From positions 1 through 10,679 of the forward strand of contig JACRLS010000276.1 in assembly GCA_016235225.1 (NCBI GenBank): a stretch of 10,679 nucleotides of DNA. The letters are read 5' to 3'. The translations under genes were made by a program, and so were the position numbers. The stretch comes from Nitrospirota bacterium. GTDB lineage: Bacteria > Nitrospirota > Nitrospiria > Nitrospirales > Nitrospiraceae. Under the pieces are notes generated by a model. That model was given only the letters and a program-made list of their open reading frames with translations. It did not search any database and was not told the DNA's origin. Below are positions 5,527-10,679 of the stretch, piece after piece (the first letter of the stretch is position 1; each line of letters starts with the position of its first letter).

Positions 5527-8500
5527 CTCGTCAATTGTTGGTACACCCGCGGCAGGCGTTCCGGCAGTTCCCGGGCATCGTCAACCACCAACGAATGAAC
5601 GTCCCCATACATCCGTTTGACATAGGCGTCCGCCGCTTGGTCCACGGTGATGCAAAAGGGGTGAATGCCCTTCGTCCGGGCTTCCCGCAGGGCGATTTTC
5701 GTATCTTCCAGCGAGTACTCGTCGGCGTACCCGTCGTCCAACGGACGGCCGTCGCTGATCAACATCAACACCTTGTTCTTGGCGCTCCGGGCCAGGAGCT
5801 TTCGGGCTGCATGGCGGATCGCCGCCCCATCACGATTCTGATGCAGCGGGCTCGCCGCACCCAGTCGCGCCGTCGCCCGGCCGCGCCCCGCCTCGTCGAA
5901 CTCCTTGAACACCAGAAAGTCGACGCGCGACCGGCCTTGGCCCGAGCACCCGTACACCGCGTACTGATCGCCGAGCGCATCCAGCGCTTCGCAGAGCAGG
6001 ACGAGTCCTTCTTTCTCGACATCGATCACGCGCCGGCCCTCGCCCTCGAGCTGCCGGCTCGTGGACCCGCTCAAGTCCACCAGAAACGCCACCGCCACAT
6101 CGCGCTCCCGCTTTTCGCGGCGGACGTACACCTCATCGGTCGGCTCGGCGCCGGCCGCCAGGTCTGCGCGACGGCGCACGACCGCGTCCCAATCCAGACT
6201 ATCGCCGTCGCTGGCGCCCCGAACCGTGCGGAGCCCCGGCGGCTTCATCCGCTCGAACGACCGCCGCAGCGTCCGGACCGCCGCCGCACCGTGTCGCATC
6301 AGCACTTCATCGGCAAAGTCCATCGCGTGCTCGACGGCGACCCGCTCAATCACCCGGCACCAGTCGGTCCGGTAGTCCTGGATCTGCCCGTCCCACTCAT
6401 CGTAGGTCCAGATCCGCTCGCCGGGCGCGTCGGACGCGTGGACGGCTTGACGCGCATCCTCCAACGCCAGGAGTCGTTCGGACAGCGAATTGGGCTGAGC
6501 CTCGCTGGCCCCATCACGGCCGCCCTGTTCGAGTCCCTGGACATTCGCCTCCCGCCGACGCCCGGGCCGATCGCCGGCCCCGCCCGCCGCGGCAAGATCC
6601 CCTGAATTCCCGGCCTGGTCGTGGGAACCCGAGGACGAGCCGTTCACCGGCTGATCGGCAATCAAACTCGCATCCATCATGCCGCGGTGACTCCAATTGG
6701 TCAGCGGCCGATACTGATCGGTCAGACTCTCGGACGCCTGCGGCCCCGCGGTGGGCGTCTGCGCGTCAGACTCAGCCTGCCCCGCTTGCGCAGGCGCCGT
6801 CGAGGTCATGGCCTCGAGCTGAACATAGAGGCGATCCGCGAGGCGCACCGCCTCTTCCGCGGTCGCGTCGTCGCGAAAGATCGGCTGGCACTCGGCCCAG
6901 AGTCGCATGACGATCTCGCGAACGGCCTCGGGGATCGCGACGGTGGCCGGATCGGTCGTCGTGAGGAGCAAGAGACAATCGGCGACCAGTTCGCGCACGG
7001 TGAGCCCGTGGTTGAGCGTCCGGACGGTCACGGCGTCCTTGGCCAGCTGCGCGAGATCCTGTCCCAATCCCGGATATTCGGAACGAAGACGATGCTCCAC
7101 CCGCGCGTCTTCCACCAACGTCCAGAGGTCCCTCACGAGCAGCGGCTGCGGATACAACTGAAACAGATCGGATAGGGTCGCCATCGGCGCCTGGAGCGCA
7201 CGGCCATACCGTCGACGCACCACATCCATGAGATCCGCGAGCCGCCCCAACGAAATGCGATATGTGCCGTACTCCAAATGGCCGGCTTCATGCGCGGTCA
7301 TCACGGTGTACAGGCGCAGATTGGCCTCGTATGTCGGCGCGCGGCGGATGATCGACGGCAGGAGGATCGTCCGCCCGTCGGCGCTGACCGACGCCCGGAT
7401 GGGCCCGGCCTCCGAACCGACGGAGCCGGGCAGAGCCTGAAGAGCGACATCGGTCCCGCACAGAGCCTGGGCAAAGAGCTTCAAGTGGCGGGCCACCTGT
7501 CGCAGCGCCACGCCGTTCAGCGCCTGCTCCAACGAGGCCAGGGCCTTGCGGGTTTCCATGGCGAAATAGGCCCGCACGCCTTCGACGCTGTACCCCATGA
7601 CCTCCATCGCCCCCTTGAACCAGTCGTCAAACCTGGCTAGGAGATCCGCTCCCTCACCCAAGAGGTTCAAGACTTCGGGGACGCGCCGGAAGTAGGCCAG
7701 CGCCGCCTCCGCGTCCCGCTCCGCCACCAGTCCCCCATACTGCACGACTCGCCGGCGCCATGACGCGTCCGGAATGGCCCGCAACAGACGAGGGGCCTCC
7801 GCCATCCAAGCGACGGCCTGCTGCGGAGACCCTGTGGTCAAGAGCGCGCCGAGATCGATCGTCGCCGCTCGGAGAGGCGCGCCCTCAATGTCGCCAAGAA
7901 TCGCCGGGCTTCGTCGGAAGAATTCCAGCGTGGCCAGATAGTCCGGTTTTCCCAGGCTATTCTGCGTGAGGAGCCCCATGCCGAACCTGACCCAGGCACG
8001 GAGACTCTCCCACGGCAAGAGACCGACGACGGCCGGGCTTTGCCGGAGAAATTCCACGGCCACCACATAATCCACCCTGGCCAGCTCCTCACCGAGCCCC
8101 CCCCAGGCCCCGAGGTCAGCGGCGGGCACCACGCGCAGCAGCTCCGGGGCATTGCGCACCATTTCGAGCGCCACGTTCGCATCCTGCTCGGCCATATCTT
8201 GCGCCGCGCGAAGCACCGGCAGGCGCGACTCCGTCGGGAGCAGTCCCAGAAGCAGGGGACTTTCCCGAAGATATCGGATCGCCGTAGCACCCGACGAGAG
8301 AGCCAGCGCAATCGCCAGATCCAGCCAGGGCACGACCAGCTCGAGTCCGACGCGGCGCTCCAGATCGGGTAGGGCGCTCACGGCTTCTCGCACGACTTTG
8401 GCGGAGACGCCCTCGAGCTCAACCAAGAATTCCGTGACCGTCTCCCGGCGCCCGAGCTGGGCCAGACCGGACGTCAACCGTTCCGCGGCCGCCGGCCCAA

Positions 8501-8561
8501 GCGGGGCCAAGAGGACAGCGAGAGGATCAGAAGGCTGTTGGTCTTGAGGGGTCTGGGTCAT
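5520..8561 (-). CDS. NorD/CbbO-like VWA-domain protein with N-terminal helical repeats
   Basis: 1013 residues, much longer than typical NorD (~640). Residues 94-305 hold six related helical repeats of 37-43 residues, each with a hydrophobic-R-x-S/A-P core (P102, P139, P176, P219, P257, P295). The middle has a zinc-type HEAGH (424-428) and, 56 residues on, EDARVEH (484-490), a possible third ligand. A Gly/Ser/Ala/Gln-rich linker spans ~585-690. The C-terminal VWA domain has a complete MIDAS: D829-L-S-G-S833 and D937 in ISDGRP. NorD and CbbO work with MoxR-type AAA+ ATPases (NorQ, CbbQ) to mature or reactivate metalloenzymes; no such ATPase is in the window. No Shine-Dalgarno precedes the ATG; the gene looks leaderless. 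Family call firm; the target enzyme is unknown, and a role with nitric oxide reductase is not implied by any neighbour. Confidence 0.88.
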   Translation of the reverse strand: MTQTPQDQQPSDPLAVLLAPLGPAAAERLTSGLAQLGRRETVTEFLVELEGVSAKVVREAVSALPDLERRVGLELVVPWLDLAIALALSSGATAIRYLRESPLLLGLLPTESRLPVLRAAQDMAEQDANVALEMVRNAPELLRVVPAADLGAWGGLGEELARVDYVVAVEFLRQSPAVVGLLPWESLRAWVRFGMGLLTQNSLGKPDYLATLEFFRRSPAILGDIEGAPLRAATIDLGALLTTGSPQQAVAWMAEAPRLLRAIPDASWRRRVVQYGGLVAERDAEAALAYFRRVPEVLNLLGEGADLLARFDDWFKGAMEVMGYSVEGVRAYFAMETRKALASLEQALNGVALRQVARHLKLFAQALCGTDVALQALPGSVGSEAGPIRASVSADGRTILLPSIIRRAPTYEANLRLYTVMTAHEAGHLEYGTYRISLGRLADLMDVVRRRYGRALQAPMATLSDLFQLYPQPLLVRDLWTLVEDARVEHRLRSEYPGLGQDLAQLAKDAVTVRTLNHGLTVRELVADCLLLLTTTDPATVAIPEAVREIVMRLWAECQPIFRDDATAEEAVRLADRLYVQLEAMTSTAPAQAGQAESDAQTPTAGPQASESLTDQYRPLTNWSHRGMMDASLIADQPVNGSSSGSHDQAGNSGDLAAAGGAGDRPGRRREANVQGLEQGGRDGASEAQPNSLSERLLALEDARQAVHASDAPGERIWTYDEWDGQIQDYRTDWCRVIERVAVEHAMDFADEVLMRHGAAAVRTLRRSFERMKPPGLRTVRGASDGDSLDWDAVVRRRADLAAGAEPTDEVYVRREKRERDVAVAFLVDLSGSTSRQLEGEGRRVIDVEKEGLVLLCEALDALGDQYAVYGCSGQGRSRVDFLVFKEFDEAGRGRATARLGAASPLHQNRDGAAIRHAARKLLARSAKNKVLMLISDGRPLDDGYADEYSLEDTKIALREARTKGIHPFCITVDQAADAYVKRMYGDVHSLVVDDARELPERLPRVYQQLTRS

Positions 8562-8572
8562 TTTGAAAATGA
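8558..8572. promoter_or_regulatory. Palindrome over the norD-like start codon and -10 box
   Basis: TCATTTTGAAAATGA is a perfect 7-1-7 palindrome. It covers the ATG (8561-8559) and most of the proposed -10 (8574-8569). A protein bound here would block both RNA polymerase and, on a leaderless message, the ribosome. Operator function is inference. Confidence 0.5.
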
Positions 8573-8596
8573 TACCAGGATGTTCACAAATCCCAA
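8569..8596 (-). promoter_or_regulatory. Promoter of the NorD-like gene, predicted leaderless
   Basis: On the minus strand TTGGGA (8596-8591), 16-bp spacer, and an extended -10 TGGTATCAT with hexamer at 8574-8569. Seven bases separate the hexamer from the A of the ATG, so the predicted transcript begins at the start codon. This agrees with the lack of any Shine-Dalgarno there. Confidence 0.5.
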
Positions 8597-8597
8597 C

Positions 8598-8634
8598 ATT
8601 TCACCCGCCCGACCCCGGCGGCTATTTCACCCGC
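8598..8634. repeat. Tandem 11-bp direct repeat upstream of the norD-like promoter
   Basis: ATTTCACCCGC at 8598-8608 and again at 8624-8634, 26 bp apart, with further partial similarity after each copy. Relative to the predicted start at 8561 the copies span about -37 to -47 and -63 to -73, the usual place for activator sites. Confidence 0.6.
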
Positions 8635-8714
8635 TCGCCCTGAGTCTGCCAGGACAGCCTCTTCGCCCAGGGACGCGCCTTTCCGCCGGCAAGGCCGCAG
8701 CAAGCGAGAATCTC

Positions 8715-8794
8715 AACTCTGAACGATGAACGCGGAAGGCTGAGGGCCACGTCTTCGTTCATAGATCATCGTTCAACGTTCAACGTTCAGCGTT
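8715..8794. repeat. Inverted heptamer array in the divergent region
   Basis: Left arm words AACTCTG, AACGATG, AACGCGG (8715-8735). Right arm, read on the minus strand: CGCTG, AACGTTG, AACGTTG, AACGATG, ATCTATG, AACGAAG (about 8792-8754). The same 7-bp words face each other around a ~20-nt centre. It is the only array here not next to a gene's 3' end. Confidence 0.72.
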
Positions 8795-8842
8795 TTCCGG
8801 CTGGGGGGCTTTTTCAACATCCTGCTAAAGTGGCCGGATTGT

Positions 8843-8849
8843 AAAGGAG
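8843..8849 (+). promoter_or_regulatory. Ribosome binding site of the small leader ORF
   Basis: AAAGGAG ends 6 nt before the GTG at 8856, near-ideal spacing. It is the strongest ribosome binding site on the plus strand between 8562 and the Rieske gene. Confidence 0.6.
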
Positions 8850-8855
8850 CCCTCA

Positions 8856-8966
8856 GTGCTTGTAAACTGGGGGCGCGCCGTCGATGAGTGCGCAACGCCT
8901 TGCAGCGACAAGGGAAACGAATGGGCCTACCGGCATGACGAAGCCCCTGTGAGGACGACACTCTGA
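8856..8966 (+). CDS. Small ORF (36 residues) upstream of and overlapping the Rieske gene
   Basis: GTG start at 8856 with AAAGGAG 6 nt upstream. It reads VLVNWGRAVDECATPCSD... and ends at TGA 8964-8966, sharing CTGA with the proposed CTG start of the Rieske gene. No family is recognised and the peptide has no clear signal or membrane segment. Two readings fit: a leader peptide whose translation is coupled to the oxygenase, or the true N-terminus of the oxygenase separated from it by a frameshift. The good ribosome binding site and exact overlap are the support; conservation is unknown. Confidence 0.4.
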   Translation: MLVNWGRAVDECATPCSDKGNEWAYRHDEAPVRTTL

Positions 8967-10066
8967 ATCCCGCCAACACGACTCAGCCCGAGACGCACCA
9001 GTCGGTCAGCCCGCCTAAAACGGCCCCCCTTCGTGGCTTTTGGTATGCGGCCCTCCTTTCGAAGGACCTCCGTCAGGGACGGATGCAGGCCCAGACGCTC
9101 ATGGGTCTCCCCTTGGTGATCTGTCGGGACTATCACGGACGGGTGGCCGCACTCCGGGACATCTGTCCGCACCGGGGCATGCCGCTCTCGTTCGGCTGCT
9201 TCGACGGAGCGCGCATCGCGTGCGGCTATCACGGCTGGGAATTCAACTTAGACGGCCGCTGCCGACGGATCCCCGCGCTCGTGGACGGATCGCCGGGTCA
9301 GACGGAGAAAATCGGCGTCCAGAGCTACGCTTGCCGGGAGCAGGATGGCTACGTCTGGGTCTACATCCCCGAGCAGCGGGATACGCGGGAGCCGCTTCCA
9401 GACGTTCCGCGCTTACCCGTGCTCTCTGACTCCTATACGCTGTTTCATACCTCCGTGAAGCTGTCCAGTACCCTGGATAATGCGCTCCTCGGTCTTATTG
9501 ATCCCGCTCACGGCCCCTATGTGCACCAGAACATCTACTGGCGCAATCGCCATACCATCAGGGAGAAGTGCAAGGTCTATGAACCACTCCCCCTGGGGTT
9601 CCGGATGACCAGTCATGCCCCCTCCAGCAACAGCACGGTCTACCGGCTGTTGGGAGCCGGTGGCGGACCCGTCTCCGTGACCATCGACTTCCTGCTGCCC
9701 AATATCCGCATCGAAACCATCCAAGGCGGCCGCCTGTGGTTTCTCTCCCGAGCCATGATGACCCCGATCAGCGAGGATGAATGCCGGATGGACTTCTGCG
9801 CCGCCTGGAACTGCTTTCGTTGGGTGCCTTTTCTCAAACCGATCTTCGGAGTGATTGCGCGATCGTTCCTTCGTCAGGATAAGCAGGCCATGGACCGGCA
9901 ATCGGTTGGACTCCGCCAGAAGCCGCCGTTGATGATGCTGGGCGACGCCGACATGCCGGCTCTGTGGTATTTCAAGCTCAAGGCCGCCTATCTGGCCGCC
10001 CGGCAGAACGGCGGGCACCTGGACCATCCGTTAAAAGTACCGGTGACGCTGCGATGGAGAACGTGA
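8963..10066 (+). CDS. Rieske non-haem iron oxygenase, catalytic subunit type
   Basis: Uses a Rieske [2Fe-2S] cluster and a mononuclear iron to oxygenate or demethylate a substrate. With a CTG start at 8963 it is 367 residues. The conserved N-terminal strand GFWYAALLSKDLRQGR (25-40) lies upstream of the first ATG (9083), so that ATG is too late; no ATG, GTG or TTG exists in frame between the stop at 8936 and 9083. The CTG has GAGGA 7 nt upstream and overlaps the small ORF's stop. Rieske ligands C68, H70, C87, H90 (CPHRG, CGYHGW). Iron site: D180-P-A-H183-G-P-Y-V-H188, with a likely carboxylate in the later RQDKQAMDRQ. The layout resembles the PAO/vanillate-demethylase-like group; substrate unknown. 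The nearest electron-transfer gene, FTR, follows at 190 nt but is not an obvious reductase for it. Confidence 0.88.
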   Translation: MNPANTTQPETHQSVSPPKTAPLRGFWYAALLSKDLRQGRMQAQTLMGLPLVICRDYHGRVAALRDICPHRGMPLSFGCFDGARIACGYHGWEFNLDGRCRRIPALVDGSPGQTEKIGVQSYACREQDGYVWVYIPEQRDTREPLPDVPRLPVLSDSYTLFHTSVKLSSTLDNALLGLIDPAHGPYVHQNIYWRNRHTIREKCKVYEPLPLGFRMTSHAPSSNSTVYRLLGAGGGPVSVTIDFLLPNIRIETIQGGRLWFLSRAMMTPISEDECRMDFCAAWNCFRWVPFLKPIFGVIARSFLRQDKQAMDRQSVGLRQKPPLMMLGDADMPALWYFKLKAAYLAARQNGGHLDHPLKVPVTLRWRT

Positions 10067-10096
10067 ACCGGAAGAGTCGGACCTCAGGGAAGACGT

Positions 10097-10179
10097 GCGA
10101 GACAGGCGAGAAAAGCGAGACGAGTCCGAAACCTCCTTTGCGCGAGTCGCGCCTTTCCAGCTCGTCTCGCGAGTCTCGC
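10097..10179. repeat. Inverted nonamer array between the Rieske and FTR genes
   Basis: Left arm, 9-bp words: GCGAGACAG (10097), GCGAGAAAA, GCGAGACGA (to 10123). Right arm: GAGTCGCGC (10144), CTTTCCAGC, TCGTCTCGC, GAGTCTCGC (to 10179); reverse-complemented, it gives GCGAGACTC and GCGAGACGA. About 20 nt separate the arms. It begins 30 nt after the Rieske stop. Confidence 0.72.
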
Positions 10180-10246
10180 AGAAAAGCCAGAGGCGCTTCA
10201 CCCGCGACTTCGCAGCCACTCTCCCCCCGTATCAGATGCCGTAACC

Positions 10247-10251
10247 GGAGG
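10247..10251 (+). promoter_or_regulatory. Ribosome binding site of the FTR gene
   Basis: GGAGG sits 5 nt before the ATG at 10257 and fixes this start. Longer open frames crossing this point on the plus strand have no comparable signal. Confidence 0.75.
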
Positions 10252-10256
10252 AAACA

Positions 10257-10679
10257 ATGGGTGAGCCGAGCCAAGAAAGCCTCGACAAGATGTGGAAGTA
10301 CGTGAAGGGGTTTGCCGAGAAGAGCGGCACGACCCTGCATCCCAACCCGGCCGTGACCGAAGCCGTGGTCAAAGGATTGGCCGCCCATGTGGATGAGCTC
10401 GGCAAGCCACTCTGTCCCTGCAACTTCTACCAGGACAAGCAAGCCGAAGCGAAGCTCCGCCGGTGGATCTGTGCCTGCGACGAAATGCAGATATATAAGT
10501 ATTGTCACTGCCTGCTGTTCGTGCGGGAAGACGGGATGCCGATTACGGAGTACCTGCCGGAGGACCACGAAGGCCGGCAGTCCTATGGACTAGTCCCCGA
10601 TCCGACGCCGCAGAAGGGTCGGGCGCTGAAACACAAGGCGCCGGAACCATCTTCTGTCGCGTCGAAGAATTCGTCGACG
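10257..10679 (+). CDS. Ferredoxin:thioredoxin reductase, catalytic (beta) subunit, 3' end cut
   Basis: Passes electrons from reduced ferredoxin through a 4Fe-4S cluster to a thioredoxin disulfide. The full cysteine signature is present: C53-P-C55, 16 residues, C72-A-C74, 8 residues, C83-H-C85, matching CPC-X16-CPC-X8-CHC except that the second motif has Ala for Pro. Upstream residues LHPNPAVTEAVVKGLAAH (27-44) and downstream PITEYLPEDHEG are typical. The frame is still open at the window edge after 141 residues; the last ~25 (KGRALKHKAPEPSSVASKN) are a low-complexity tail beyond the usual end, so the gene may close soon or carry an added domain. No alpha subunit is seen, which is normal for non-photosynthetic FTRs. 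Start fixed by GGAGG. Placed after the Rieske gene on the same strand, separated by a repeat array. Confidence 0.9.
   Translation, partial: MGEPSQESLDKMWKYVKGFAEKSGTTLHPNPAVTEAVVKGLAAHVDELGKPLCPCNFYQDKQAEAKLRRWICACDEMQIYKYCHCLLFVREDGMPITEYLPEDHEGRQSYGLVPDPTPQKGRALKHKAPEPSSVASKNSST

Larger units (their letters stand above)
8562..8855. other. Divergent intergenic region
   Basis: Separates the minus-strand NorD-like gene from the plus-strand Rieske unit. From left to right it holds the norD-like promoter, the 11-bp direct repeats, a GC-rich stretch without a recognisable site (8640-8710), a heptamer inverted array (8715-8794), and a G-run followed by T5 near 8805-8814. I could not define a convincing promoter for the rightward unit. 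Confidence 0.6.

Noticed and set aside
4998..6605. 535-codon open frame on the plus strand opposite the NorD-like gene
   Set aside because: It crosses two minus-strand genes, an array and their gap; composition is typical of an antisense shadow, and the minus strand has intact MIDAS motifs.
8800..8816. G-run followed by T5 as a plus-strand terminator
   Set aside because: No complementary stem precedes the T-run, and nothing transcribed rightward ends here.
813..10179. CRISPR array
   Set aside because: Words are 7-9 bp, contiguous and diverged, without 20-40 bp repeats separated by unique spacers, and no cas genes are present.
9964..10305. Plus-strand ORF between the Rieske and FTR genes
   Set aside because: It overlaps both genes in another frame, its Ser/Arg-rich sequence comes from the nonamer array, and the FTR start has its own ribosome binding site.
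9413..10568. Two minus-strand ORFs (~200 codons) opposite the Rieske and FTR genes
   Set aside because: Antisense to well-supported genes and without recognisable motifs.
1..10679. Insertion sequences, tRNA or rRNA genes, phage or toxin-antitoxin modules
   Set aside because: I found no transposase, integrase, cloverleaf or rRNA signature, and no toxin-antitoxin pair on either strand.

Overview
The window reads as a chromosomal segment of a GC-rich, chemolithoautotroph-like bacterium. The mix of genes (a lone NuoF-type flavoprotein with a [2Fe-2S] ferredoxin, an A-type Fe-S carrier, malate dehydrogenase, a large NorD-like VWA protein, a Rieske oxygenase and a ferredoxin:thioredoxin reductase catalytic subunit) and the look of the proteins suggest Nitrospira or a relative in Nitrospirota. 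That placement is inference; no rRNA or marker gene is present.

Layout. Everything from 1 to 8561 is on the minus strand; everything from 8856 to the end is on the plus strand. Reading the minus strand in transcription order: a ~1000-residue NorD-like protein (8561-5520), an unrecognised 131-residue protein (5381-4986), malate dehydrogenase (4879-3881), a PuuD-like membrane protein (3853-3245), a perfect 14-bp hairpin, then a new unit with a good sigma-70-type promoter driving nuoF (2983-1673), ferredoxin (1581-1222) and erpA (1164-844), closed by an intrinsic terminator (794-752). After it come a PTPS-II-type pterin synthase (700-263) and folE (from 263, running off the left edge), whose stop and start overlap. 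On the plus strand a 36-codon leader ORF (8856-8966) overlaps the start of a Rieske oxygenase (8963-10066), followed by a ferredoxin:thioredoxin reductase catalytic subunit (from 10257, running off the right edge).

How the genes fit together. nuoF, the ferredoxin and erpA form a plausible redox unit: a flavin/4Fe-4S NAD(P)H-handling subunit, a likely electron partner, and the carrier that supplies its clusters. Malate dehydrogenase would serve a (reductive) TCA cycle. folE plus PTPS-II would give 6-pyruvoyl-tetrahydropterin, a precursor of tetrahydrobiopterin-like cofactors.

Most unusual features. (1) Six intergenic regions each hold their own private family of 7-, 8- or 9-bp tandem words, and in five of the six the words are arranged as two facing arms (inverted repeat). 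In four cases the array supplies the stop codon of the upstream gene. (2) mdh has lost about 17 codons near its 3' end with a frame change, so the normal C-terminus is still readable in another frame but is replaced by an unrelated tail. (3) The Rieske gene has no ATG/GTG/TTG ahead of its conserved N-terminus; a CTG with an ideal Shine-Dalgarno, overlapping the stop of a small upstream ORF, is the best start. (4) The norD-like gene appears leaderless, with a perfect palindrome over its start codon and -10 box and tandem 11-bp repeats upstream.
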